Assembly: GCA_017411125.1 (NCBI GenBank)
Contig: JAFPNP010000324.1
Span: 1 to 6,860, forward strand
Reading direction: 5' to 3'
Length of the DNA stretch: 6,860 nucleotides
DNA from: Kiritimatiellia bacterium
Lineage (GTDB): Bacteria > Verrucomicrobiota > Kiritimatiellia > RFP12 > UBA1067
Part shown: piece after piece, positions 1 to 6,034 of the stretch
How the letters are laid out: every line of letters begins with the position of its first letter
Position numbering within the stretch: position 1 is the stretch's first letter
The notes under the pieces: model-generated
Seen by the model: only the letters and a program-made list of their open reading frames with translations
What the model was told of the DNA's origin: nothing
The model's database searches: none
Translations under genes and position numbers: made by a program

Positions 1-137
1 ATGTCCGCCGCCGGCGACGGAGATGGCAGCGTCTGCTCGACCTGTCGGTCGGTTCGCGGGCGCTGCATCCACCACGCTCCGGCGGCGAGAGCCGCGAGCA
101 GGGCGGCTACGCAGATGCTGGAACCGATGCGTTTCAT
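1..137 (-). CDS. Unrecognised secreted or membrane-anchored protein, N-terminus only (3' end outside window)
   Basis: The first 45 codons of a gene that continues past the window edge. I do not recognise it. The peptide starts MKRIGSSICVAALLAALAAGAWWM: a positively charged tip, then a hydrophobic stretch from about residue 8 to 24. This is either a signal peptide (possible cleavage in the LAAGA region) or an uncleaved membrane anchor. It then turns polar and Pro/Ser-rich (TLPSPSPAAD), like the linker after a membrane anchor. The start is supported by an ATGA overlap with the stop of riboflavin synthase and a GGAG sequence about 11 nt upstream. The overlap suggests translational coupling to ribE. 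No function can be assigned. It does not resemble the start of RibBA, RibH or other riboflavin enzymes, so the rib gene here appears to be a singleton on this side. Confidence 0.72.
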   Translation of the reverse strand, partial: MKRIGSSICVAALLAALAAGAWWMQRPRTDRQVEQTLPSPSPAAD

Positions 138-784
138 GCAAAACCGTTCTCCACGAGTTTTTCCATTGTCAGACCATCGCATTCTGGCTCTTCTTCCGGA
201 TTCTCGTCTCTGTGCTTGATGGCGTATTTCCCCAGTACATCGCTTTCGAGATTGACCTTGTCGCCGACTCGCAGGCCGGCAAGGTTCGTTTCCGCCGCCG
301 TCGTTGGAATCACGTCCACGCGGAACCAGTCTTCGCCGAGGCCGCTTACGGTGAGCGACACTCCGTTCACCGCAATTGAACCTTTGAGAACGCTTGCCGC
401 CGCGATTGCGCGCGGACAGGCAAACGTCAGCGCGAAGTCCCGGCCTTTTGCGTCGCGGCGGCGCAGAGTTCCGCGTCCGTCCACGTGCCCTTGAACGACG
501 TGCCCGCCGAAGCGGTCGCCCGCTTTCATCGCGCGTTCGAGATTGACGCGCGAACCAGGCAGCAGGTCCGCGAGGCCGGTGCGGCTTTCCGTTTCGCGCA
601 GCACGTCCGCCGTGAATCGTGTTGCGTCGCAGTCCGCCACCGTAAGGCACGCTCCGTCGACGGCCACGCTCTCGCCGCGCACGAGCGGTTCGGGCCATGG
701 CTCGAATTGGAACTCCAGCACGAGGCCGCGCCCGCGCGATACGCGGCGGACGGTACCGACGCGTTGGATCAGTCCGGTGAACAT
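134..784 (-). CDS. ribE: Riboflavin synthase, alpha subunit
   Basis: Riboflavin synthase dismutates two 6,7-dimethyl-8-ribityllumazine molecules into riboflavin and a pyrimidinedione, the last step of riboflavin synthesis, in the cytoplasm. The protein has 216 residues (usual 200-220). It begins with MFTGLI, the near-invariant N-terminus of the family, which fixes the start at 784; the frame runs upstream to 1045 but only inside nusB. Two lumazine-binding repeats are clear: residues 1-97 with VDGACLTV and VNLERAM, and about 98-190 with VNGVSLTV and VNLESDVLGKY. Cys46 and the GGHVVQGHVDG segment with His95 and His100 match the active-site region (Cys48, His97 and His102 in E. coli). The C-terminal LTMEKLVENGF is also typical. 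A GGAG lies 5 nt before the ATG. The gene starts within the end of nusB and its stop overlaps the next ATG. The symbol ribE is used in most bacteria; it is ribC in E. coli. Confidence 0.96.
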   Translation of the reverse strand: MFTGLIQRVGTVRRVSRGRGLVLEFQFEPWPEPLVRGESVAVDGACLTVADCDATRFTADVLRETESRTGLADLLPGSRVNLERAMKAGDRFGGHVVQGHVDGRGTLRRRDAKGRDFALTFACPRAIAAASVLKGSIAVNGVSLTVSGLGEDWFRVDVIPTTAAETNLAGLRVGDKVNLESDVLGKYAIKHRDENPEEEPECDGLTMEKLVENGFA

Positions 785-1287
785 GCCTTCTCCGGCGCGT
801 TGCGCATTTTCTTGCCAAGCCTGTCCAAGACGCCGTTGACAAAACGCCCGCTCTTGGATTCGGAGAACCATTTCGCAAGGTCCACGGCTTCGTTGATTAT
901 GATGGGCGTAGGAATGTCCGTGCAGTTTTTGAGCTCCCACGCGGCAAGACGCAGCACGGAGCGTTCGACAGTGCCGAGGCGGTACAGCGGCCAGCTGCTG
1001 AGAAACGGATCGAGCATGGCATCGACAGCGGCGCCCGCCGACCACACGCCCTTTACGCGCACTTCGGTGAACGCCCGCATCGTGGCGAGCGCCGCAAGTT
1101 CCCTCGGATTTGTAGAGGTGAAGAGCACGCGGACGCCGCGTTTTCTTTCCGCCAGCCCGTCTGCTTCAAGCCTTGCCTGCATGTCCCAGAAATCGGATAT
1201 TGCGGTGTCGATTGCCGTCGGCGGGTTCAAATCGAATTGGACAAGCATTTGCAGCGCCCATTCTCGTCCTTGTCTGCGTGTGACCAT
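769..1287 (-). CDS. nusB: Transcription antitermination factor NusB
   Basis: NusB binds boxA RNA together with NusE (S10) and helps prevent early termination in rRNA operons. The 172-residue product is somewhat longer than the common 130-160. The N-terminal helix RRQGREWALQMLVQFDL (4-20) has the Arg-rich boxA-binding character of the family. The C-terminal half contains the diagnostic WPLYRLGTVERSVLRLAAWEL (99-119) and the segment IPTPIIINEAVDLAKWF...GRFVNGVLDRLGKK (125-160). The middle (about 40-75) is less like typical NusB and may hold a small insertion. The ATG at 1287 follows a GAGGG sequence with 8-nt spacing, placed directly after the stop of the glycosyltransferase gene. The end overlaps the riboflavin synthase start by 16 nt; nusB is commonly found beside riboflavin genes in other bacteria. 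Confidence 0.95.
   Translation of the reverse strand: MVTRRQGREWALQMLVQFDLNPPTAIDTAISDFWDMQARLEADGLAERKRGVRVLFTSTNPRELAALATMRAFTEVRVKGVWSAGAAVDAMLDPFLSSWPLYRLGTVERSVLRLAAWELKNCTDIPTPIIINEAVDLAKWFSESKSGRFVNGVLDRLGKKMRNAPEKACSPD
786..793 (-). promoter_or_regulatory. Ribosome binding site of riboflavin synthase
   Basis: The sequence GGAGAAGG ends 1 nt before the ATG at 784; its GGAG core has a 5-nt spacer. It lies within the last codons of nusB. It supports the MFTGLI start over any upstream start in the same frame, and allows both coupled and independent initiation. Confidence 0.7.
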
Positions 1288-1295
1288 GTTGAAAG

Positions 1296-1300
1296 CCCTC
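1296..1300 (-). promoter_or_regulatory. Ribosome binding site of nusB
   Basis: GAGGG follows directly after the TAA of the glycosyltransferase gene and sits 8 nt before the nusB ATG at 1287. It is a well-placed Shine-Dalgarno sequence in a 13-nt intergenic gap and decides the nusB start. Confidence 0.7.
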
Positions 1301-2035
1301 TTATGCCTCGTTGGAGGTGCGGCTGAATTTCAGCCTGAAAACCATTTTAAGCGATTCGGCGGCGATAGAACCGGATATCTTCGACGAACCCGCCCGGCGT
1401 TCGGAAAACACGATCGGCACTTCCACGAGTTTAAGCCCGGCCTGCCACATCCTGTAGTTCATTTCCATCTGGAACGAGTAGCCGAACGATTTTATCGACG
1501 AGAAGTCGCCCAGCGTCTCCAGCGCCCTGCGCGTGAAGCATTTGAACCCGCCTGTGGGATCCTTTACCGGTACGCCCAGCATGAAGCGTATGAAGATTCC
1601 TCCCGCTCTTGACAGCAGCCAGCGGCGAAAAGGCCATCCCGCACATTTGCCGCCGTTTACGTAGCGCGATCCGATCGCCACGTCGGCGGGAGATGCGGCG
1701 TTGGCGTCAAGCGCGGCGAGGAGGCGCGGCACGTCTTTCGGGTCGTGGGAGAAATCGCAGTCCATTTCGACGACGTGCGTCGCGCCCATGCGAAGAGCCT
1801 CCGCGAATCCCGCGACGTATGCGCGGCCAAGCCCTTCCTTTTTTTTGCGGTGCATCACGTGCACGCGCCGCTCGCGCGCGCAGATGGCGTCTATCGCCTT
1901 GCCGGTTCCGTCCGGCGAGTTGTCGTCCAGGAACAACAACTCGCCCTCCGGCGGCAACACGCCGAGAACCGCGTCGGCCATTGCCTCCACGTTCTCAAGT
2001 TCGTTGTAGGTCGGTATGACGACTACGGGCTTCAT
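1301..2035 (-). CDS. GT2 polyprenol-phosphate mannosyltransferase-like (Dpm1-type) glycosyltransferase
   Basis: This 244-residue protein is a family 2 (GT-A) glycosyltransferase of the dolichol/polyprenol-phosphate mannose synthase type, which moves a sugar from a nucleotide donor to a polyprenyl phosphate at the cytoplasmic face of the inner membrane. Visible motifs are VIPTYNE (6-12), FLDDNSPDGT (35-44, donor binding), the metal-binding MDCDFSHDP (91-99, DXD-like), IGSRYVNGG (121-129), DPTGGFKCF (159-167), and FSERRAGSSK (210-219), the SERxxGxSK acceptor-loop signature of this group. There is no C-terminal pair of membrane helices as in ArnC or GtrB, so it resembles soluble human DPM1 and would need peripheral or partner-mediated membrane association. 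Mannose is the family-based guess; glucose or another sugar is possible. The ATG overlaps the lpxD stop (ATGA) and the only good SD-like AGGAG lies about 14 nt upstream, suggesting reinitiation. An A8 run in codons 64-66 forms a slippery heptamer. Confidence 0.88.
   Translation of the reverse strand: MKPVVVIPTYNELENVEAMADAVLGVLPPEGELLFLDDNSPDGTGKAIDAICARERRVHVMHRKKKEGLGRAYVAGFAEALRMGATHVVEMDCDFSHDPKDVPRLLAALDANAASPADVAIGSRYVNGGKCAGWPFRRWLLSRAGGIFIRFMLGVPVKDPTGGFKCFTRRALETLGDFSSIKSFGYSFQMEMNYRMWQAGLKLVEVPIVFSERRAGSSKISGSIAAESLKMVFRLKFSRTSNEA
1838..1844 (-). other. In-frame slippery heptamer A AAA AAG within the glycosyltransferase gene
   Basis: Codons 64-66 read AAA AAA AAG, forming an A8 run (1846-1839) followed by G. 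The last seven bases form A AAA AAG in the register required for -1 frameshifting (X XXY YYZ), the same heptamer used in E. coli dnaX. A -1 shift would add 43 codons and end at TGA 1709-1707, giving a product of 109 residues. I see no proven stimulatory structure, and the Lys-rich segment also fits the normal protein, so this may be incidental. Confidence 0.25.
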
Positions 2036-3060
2036 GCGCGGGACGCCAGCTCCTGTTTGATCGCCTTTACGTCCTGCCGCAGTTTCATGATCATCTTCGG
2101 CGCAAGCGCGATGGCGGCGACGTTCTTGAGCGAAGTGGCCGGCGTGCCGACCACGTACTTTTCGCTGCCGTCGAGCGACTGCGGAACGCCGGCCTGTGGG
2201 CCGACCTGCACTCCGTCCGCTATCTTGATGTGCCCGGAAATGCCGGCCTGCGCCCAGATGAGGCAGCCTGTGCCGATTTGCGTGGATCCCGCCACGCCTG
2301 CCTGCGCGATTATGCCTGAATAACCTGCCACCTTGACGTTGTGCCCGATCTGCACGAGGTTGTCGATCTTGGTCATCGGGCCGATGTACGTGCGCCCGAT
2401 GCGCGCGCGGTCGATCGTGGTGTTCGAGCCGATTTCCACGCCGTCTCCGATTTCGACGATGCCGAGCTGCGGAATCTTCTCGATCTTGGGCAGGCCGTTT
2501 TCCATCGATGTGTTGTAGCCGTAGCCGTCGCCGCCGAGGCGCACGCCGCAGTGGAGTATCACGCCCTTGCCGACCTTCGTGCCCTCGCGCAGAGTTACTT
2601 GCGGGTAGATGTGCGAACCGGCGCCGACGGTACAGCCCTCGCCGATGAATACCTGCGCTTCTATGACGCAGCCGTCGCCGATAGTCGTACCTTTTTCAAT
2701 CACGGTGTACGCGCCGACGTGGACGTTCGCCCCGAGCTGCACGGACGGATCGACCACGGCGGTCGGATGGACGCCAGGGGCGTGCGAAGGCGCGGAGGGC
2801 GCGAACATCTCCGCCGCCGCCATGCAAGCGTGGTTCGGGTCTGCCACCCGTATGATTGCACACGGGGCGCCGTGGGACCAGTCCGGCGGCAATAGTATGG
2901 CGGAAGCCTTCGTGGCCTGCACCAACGGCACGTGCTTTGCGTCCTTGCAGAACGAGAGGTCGCCCGGACGCGCCTCTTCCAGTCCCGCGCAGGCGGTGAT
3001 TTCGACGTCGTCTCCCTCGAGCGCGCCGCCTAGTTTCGCTGCAAGGTCACTTGCCCTCAT
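2032..3060 (-). CDS. lpxD: UDP-3-O-(3-hydroxyacyl)glucosamine N-acyltransferase LpxD
   Basis: LpxD transfers a 3-hydroxyacyl chain from acyl-ACP to the 2-amino group of UDP-3-O-acyl-glucosamine, the third step of lipid A synthesis, in the cytoplasm. The 342 residues match the usual length (about 340). The N-terminal uridine-binding domain (about 1-95) includes ARPGDLSFC. It is followed by a left-handed beta-helix of hexapeptide repeats (about 98-300) and a C-terminal helix (APKMIMKLRQDVKAIKQEL). Family signatures are present: GGDGYGY (176-182), KIPQLGIVEIGDGVEIGSNT, and TKIDNLVQIGHN, with the catalytic base as His240 (His239 in E. coli). His277 in the ISGH segment matches E. coli His276. The ATG at 3060 lies inside the end of ompH, and only weak purine-rich sequence precedes it, so translation may be coupled to ompH. 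It ends in an ATGA overlap with the glycosyltransferase gene. fabZ, lpxA and lpxB do not follow. Confidence 0.97.
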   Translation of the reverse strand: MRASDLAAKLGGALEGDDVEITACAGLEEARPGDLSFCKDAKHVPLVQATKASAILLPPDWSHGAPCAIIRVADPNHACMAAAEMFAPSAPSHAPGVHPTAVVDPSVQLGANVHVGAYTVIEKGTTIGDGCVIEAQVFIGEGCTVGAGSHIYPQVTLREGTKVGKGVILHCGVRLGGDGYGYNTSMENGLPKIEKIPQLGIVEIGDGVEIGSNTTIDRARIGRTYIGPMTKIDNLVQIGHNVKVAGYSGIIAQAGVAGSTQIGTGCLIWAQAGISGHIKIADGVQVGPQAGVPQSLDGSEKYVVGTPATSLKNVAAIALAPKMIMKLRQDVKAIKQELASRA

Positions 3061-3619
3061 CGGACTTCTTCGCTTTCTCTTTGCGTTTCGCCGGATCCAC
3101 GCCGAGCGCTTTGAGTATGGCGTCGGTCACGTCGTATTCTTCTTTGGAGAATGCGAGCATAGTGGAGTCGGCGATGATGTCGTAGCCGTTTGCCTTCGCG
3201 TAGGCGTTGATCTTGGCGCGGAGGTCTTCCGTCTCGAGTTTGATCAGCCGGGCCTCGAGGTCGCTCAGGTCGCTTTGGAACCGCGCCGCCATCTGCCGCA
3301 TTTCGTGCTGTTCTGCGAGGAACTTCTGCTGGATGCCCTCTACCTTCTTCTGCGCGTCGGCGCGGGCTGCGGCGGAAAGCATCGGGTTCTGGAGGTCGCC
3401 CTGCGCCTTCTTCCCCTCGTCGGCTATTTCCTTGAGCGCCTCCTGCTTCGCTTCCAGCTTCGCCTTGTAGTCCGAGTCGGTCGTCTTCACGAGTGCCCGG
3501 TTGCTTTCGTGATTGGGGTGGAGGCGGACGAGATCCACCATGTTGACAGTTCCGATCTTGATGTCGGCTGCGGATGTCAGCGCGGCTGCTGCTGCCGCAA
3601 GGATCATGACTTTCTTCAT
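3047..3619 (-). CDS. OmpH/Skp-family periplasmic chaperone
   Basis: The protein is 190 residues and resembles Skp/OmpH, the trimeric periplasmic chaperone that holds unfolded outer-membrane proteins on their way to BamA. The start at 3619 gives a clear signal peptide: MKKVMILAAAAAALTSA, with likely cleavage after residue 17. The mature protein opens with ADIKIGTVNMVDLVRLHP, the characteristic first beta strand of the family. Residues about 45-135 are rich in Lys, Glu, Gln and Ala with long helical heptads, fitting the tentacle coiled coils. The end returns to a compact part (AYAKANGYDIIADSTMLAFSKEEYDVTDAILKAL), where the family closes its beta body, followed by a Lys-rich tail. A Shine-Dalgarno-like AAAAAGG lies 9 nt before the ATG. 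It follows bamA by 17 nt and overlaps lpxD by 14 nt, the same bamA-skp-lpxD order as in E. coli. Primary sequence in this family is weakly conserved, so context carries part of the call. Confidence 0.9.
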   Translation of the reverse strand: MKKVMILAAAAAALTSAADIKIGTVNMVDLVRLHPNHESNRALVKTTDSDYKAKLEAKQEALKEIADEGKKAQGDLQNPMLSAAARADAQKKVEGIQQKFLAEQHEMRQMAARFQSDLSDLEARLIKLETEDLRAKINAYAKANGYDIIADSTMLAFSKEEYDVTDAILKALGVDPAKRKEKAKKSDEGK

Positions 3620-3628
3620 AGTTGCTTG

Positions 3629-3635
3629 CCTTTTT
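3629..3635 (-). promoter_or_regulatory. Ribosome binding site of the OmpH/Skp gene
   Basis: AAAAAGG lies in the 17-nt gap after the bamA stop, 9 nt before the ATG at 3619. It is a modest Shine-Dalgarno match and supports the start that yields the signal peptide. Confidence 0.55.
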
Positions 3636-3636
3636 G

Positions 3637-6009
3637 TTAGAAGTCGTACCCGATTGCGAAAGAGAACACCTTTTCGTCGACATCTTCGTCGGGGTCGGTC
3701 ACGGGCGTTGCGAAGTCGAGACGGATTGGGAACTGCGGCAGATCGAGGCGAAGGCCAAGGCCGACGGACCAGCAGAACCAGTCGGTGTCGAAGTCGAATT
3801 CGTCCTCGCCCACGCTGCCGAAGTCGGTGAATGCGGCGATGCGGATCATCTTGACCACCGGCACGGAATACTCCATCGTGGCGCACCAGCTCGTCTGGCC
3901 GCCCCACGGCACGTAGTGGCCGCGCTTGTTTTCGCGCGCGTAGACGCGAGGGGCGATTTCGCGGTAGTCGACGCCGCGTATCGAACGCGAGCCGCCGAGG
4001 AAGAGCTTGTCGTAGATCGGGAGGTCGTCGTTGTCGAACGAGTCGAGCGTTTCGGCGCGAAGTCCCCACTGGAACACGTGCCCCCACTTCTTGATCGTCG
4101 TCAAGTAGTGGCGGTAGCGGAAGCCCGTGCGCCAGTACTCGTTGTCGCCGCCCACGATGTCGCCGTGCAACATTACGCGGTAGCCTTTTTTAGGAAAGAG
4201 AAACTCGTCGCGTGTGTCGTTCTGCCAGAAGACGCTGAGCGGGATTTCCCAGCTGTCGCCGTACTTGTCGTCCTGCTCGCGCAGGAGACGGCGCGGCTCC
4301 TCGTCGCGCGGATGTTCGTAGAGCCAGTCGCCCTCCACGTCGTCCATCTGGACGTATTCCGCCGCAAGCGACACGCCGAAGCGTCCGAACGGCTTCCAGC
4401 CGGGCCAGAACTGGACGGGATAGCTTATCGACGCTTCGAGCCCGCTGCGTATCACGTCGTAGTCGTCGAACCAGCGCTGGCGGCGATATGCCTTGACGGT
4501 GAGTTCGAGGTGGCGGTCGAGCAGCCACGGCTCGGTTATGCCTATCTCGTAGGTCTGCACGCGCGGGCCGGCCTGGACCAGTATGCGCGCCTTCTGCCCG
4601 CCGCCGCGGAAGCGCCACGGGCTGAAGAGGTCGAAGTTGTTCTCGTGGATTTCTATCTGCCCGTAGACGGAGTCTTCCGATCCGGCGCCGATGCCGACCA
4701 TGAAACCGCCGGTCGTTTGCTCCTCCACTTCGAACACGAGGTCGCGCTCTTCCGGGCGGCCGTTCTTCGCTTCGCCGCCGTCCACGGTTTCGAGGTAGTA
4801 CTGTACGCGCTGGAAGTAGCGGAGGTTCTCCAGGCGGTGTTTGGAGCGCTCCGCGAGGTTCGCGAGCATCGGGTCGCCCGGCGAGAGGCCGATTTCGCGG
4901 CGGATCACTTTGTCCTTCGTATAGTCGTTGCCGCGTACCAGCACGCGGCGGATCACCACCGGCACGCCTTCCTCTACGGCGAATACGATGTCCACCGTGT
5001 CCTCGTATTCGCCCACGGGGATGCGTCGCACGGTCACGCGGGTGTCAGCCAGGGCTTTTTCGCCAGAGCCGCAGAACACTTCGATGTCGTGGGCCGCGTC
5101 CGCCAGCGCTTTCGCGCCGGCGAAGTCGCCCGTCTTGAGTTCCTTCACCGCGCCGAGCACGGCCTCTTCGGGATACTGCTTGACGCCGGTTACGGATATC
5201 TTGCCCACTTTGTAGCGCGTTCCTTCCACGACGGTGAACACGCGGTCTACCTTGTTGGAGACGCCGTCCACGGGAACCGCTTCCGGCAGCGACACGGTCA
5301 CGTCGAGATAGCCCAGGTCACGGTAGTAGTTTGCGATCTTGTCCCGCGCTTCGGCGAAATCCTGCGGCGTGGCTGGCGTGTCGATAAACCAGCCGAGCGG
5401 ATTCCACCACGGATACTGCTGGAAGGATTCGCGAAGCTCCTGCTCCTCCACTCCTTCGATGCCCTTGAACTTGAAGTCGCGTATCTTGATGCGCGGGCCT
5501 TCCGAGATTTCCATCGTCACGCGCATGGCGTTCGGCGAGCCGGGCACCGGCTCGATGCGCGGCGTCACTTTCACTTCCGGGAAGAACTTCCGCTGGTACG
5601 CCGTGCGGATTCGCCCGGCCGCCGCCGCGATCTCGGCCTCGCCGTATGCGTAGCCGTCGCGCAGTTCGGACAGATCCGTGATCTTGCCGACGCCCCAGAA
5701 GTCGTTGCCTGAAACGTTGAGCGGCCCTTGGAAGCGCTTCTTGCGCGCAACGACGTAGGTGACGGCCACGCCTTTGACCGTCTGTTCCGCCTTTACTTCG
5801 ATGTTCTCGAACTCGTTGGCGTCGCGAAGCGAACGCACGTCCCGCGCACACTGCTGCGGGTCGTATTCGTCGCCCGCTTTCACCATGCAGCGGGCGAGCA
5901 CGTCGCCAGCGTCCTCGCCTCCGTCCGCCATCTTGACGGACACCGACGCCACTTTCGCTCCATGCGCCGCGCACGCGGCGAGCGCCATTGCAAACAGCAG
6001 TTTTTTCAT
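3637..6009 (-). CDS. bamA: Outer membrane protein assembly factor BamA (Omp85 family)
   Basis: BamA is the core of the BAM complex that folds beta-barrel proteins into the outer membrane. The product is 790 residues, near the usual 750-850. The layout fits the family: a short signal peptide (about 1-18), five POTRA-like units starting near residues 19, 91, 173, 266 and 351, then a 16-strand-type barrel from about 435 to the end. The fifth POTRA contains RRVLVRGNDYTKDKVIRREI, typical of BamA. The loop-6 motif is SIRGVDY (676-682), a variant of the usual (V/I)RGF. The last residues, FSFAIGYDF, form a C-terminal beta-signal ending in Phe. I chose the ATG at 6009 because it gives a Lys-Lys signal peptide and lies just after the glgP stop; the frame runs upstream to 6096 only inside glgP. 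Residues 10-13 (LAAC) resemble a lipobox, which is unusual. The ompH/skp gene follows after 17 nt. TamA and other Omp85 proteins are less likely given five POTRAs and this neighbourhood. Confidence 0.96.
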   Translation of the reverse strand: MKKLLFAMALAACAAHGAKVASVSVKMADGGEDAGDVLARCMVKAGDEYDPQQCARDVRSLRDANEFENIEVKAEQTVKGVAVTYVVARKKRFQGPLNVSGNDFWGVGKITDLSELRDGYAYGEAEIAAAAGRIRTAYQRKFFPEVKVTPRIEPVPGSPNAMRVTMEISEGPRIKIRDFKFKGIEGVEEQELRESFQQYPWWNPLGWFIDTPATPQDFAEARDKIANYYRDLGYLDVTVSLPEAVPVDGVSNKVDRVFTVVEGTRYKVGKISVTGVKQYPEEAVLGAVKELKTGDFAGAKALADAAHDIEVFCGSGEKALADTRVTVRRIPVGEYEDTVDIVFAVEEGVPVVIRRVLVRGNDYTKDKVIRREIGLSPGDPMLANLAERSKHRLENLRYFQRVQYYLETVDGGEAKNGRPEERDLVFEVEEQTTGGFMVGIGAGSEDSVYGQIEIHENNFDLFSPWRFRGGGQKARILVQAGPRVQTYEIGITEPWLLDRHLELTVKAYRRQRWFDDYDVIRSGLEASISYPVQFWPGWKPFGRFGVSLAAEYVQMDDVEGDWLYEHPRDEEPRRLLREQDDKYGDSWEIPLSVFWQNDTRDEFLFPKKGYRVMLHGDIVGGDNEYWRTGFRYRHYLTTIKKWGHVFQWGLRAETLDSFDNDDLPIYDKLFLGGSRSIRGVDYREIAPRVYARENKRGHYVPWGGQTSWCATMEYSVPVVKMIRIAAFTDFGSVGEDEFDFDTDWFCWSVGLGLRLDLPQFPIRLDFATPVTDPDEDVDEKVFSFAIGYDF

Positions 6010-6010
6010 G

Positions 6011-6027
6011 CCTTTGTTCTTTCCCTC
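6011..6027 (-). promoter_or_regulatory. Purine-rich leader of bamA with badly spaced Shine-Dalgarno matches
   Basis: The 25-nt gap between glgP and bamA is almost all purine on the coding strand. It holds two possible Shine-Dalgarno cores: GAGGG with a 13-nt spacer and AAAGG with only a 1-nt spacer. Neither has the usual 5-9 nt spacing. Translation may depend on ribosomes arriving from glgP. No sigma promoter or terminator is recognisable in this gap. Confidence 0.4.
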
Positions 6028-6034
6028 TTTCCCG

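Noticed and set aside
785..1045. An 87-codon N-terminal extension of riboflavin synthase
   Set aside because: The extension lies wholly inside nusB in another frame. The family begins at MFTG, and a good Shine-Dalgarno sequence precedes that ATG.
1288..1300. Possible terminator or promoter between the glycosyltransferase gene and nusB
   Set aside because: The gap is only 13 nt, shows no hairpin or T-run, and is filled by the nusB ribosome binding site.
485..1612. A 375-codon open frame on the plus strand across ribE, nusB and the glycosyltransferase gene
   Set aside because: It crosses three well-supported genes on the other strand and its translation looks like GC-rich noise without motifs.
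2609..3640. A 343-codon open frame on the plus strand across lpxD and ompH
   Set aside because: It is antisense to two clear genes, spans their junction, and its low-complexity translation has no family signature.
3622..5712. A 696-codon open frame on the plus strand, antisense to bamA
   Set aside because: It lies exactly codon-on-codon opposite bamA, where stops arise only from TTA, CTA and TCA codons, which are rare in this GC-rich gene. Its translation has no recognisable domain, while the opposite strand encodes a full BamA.
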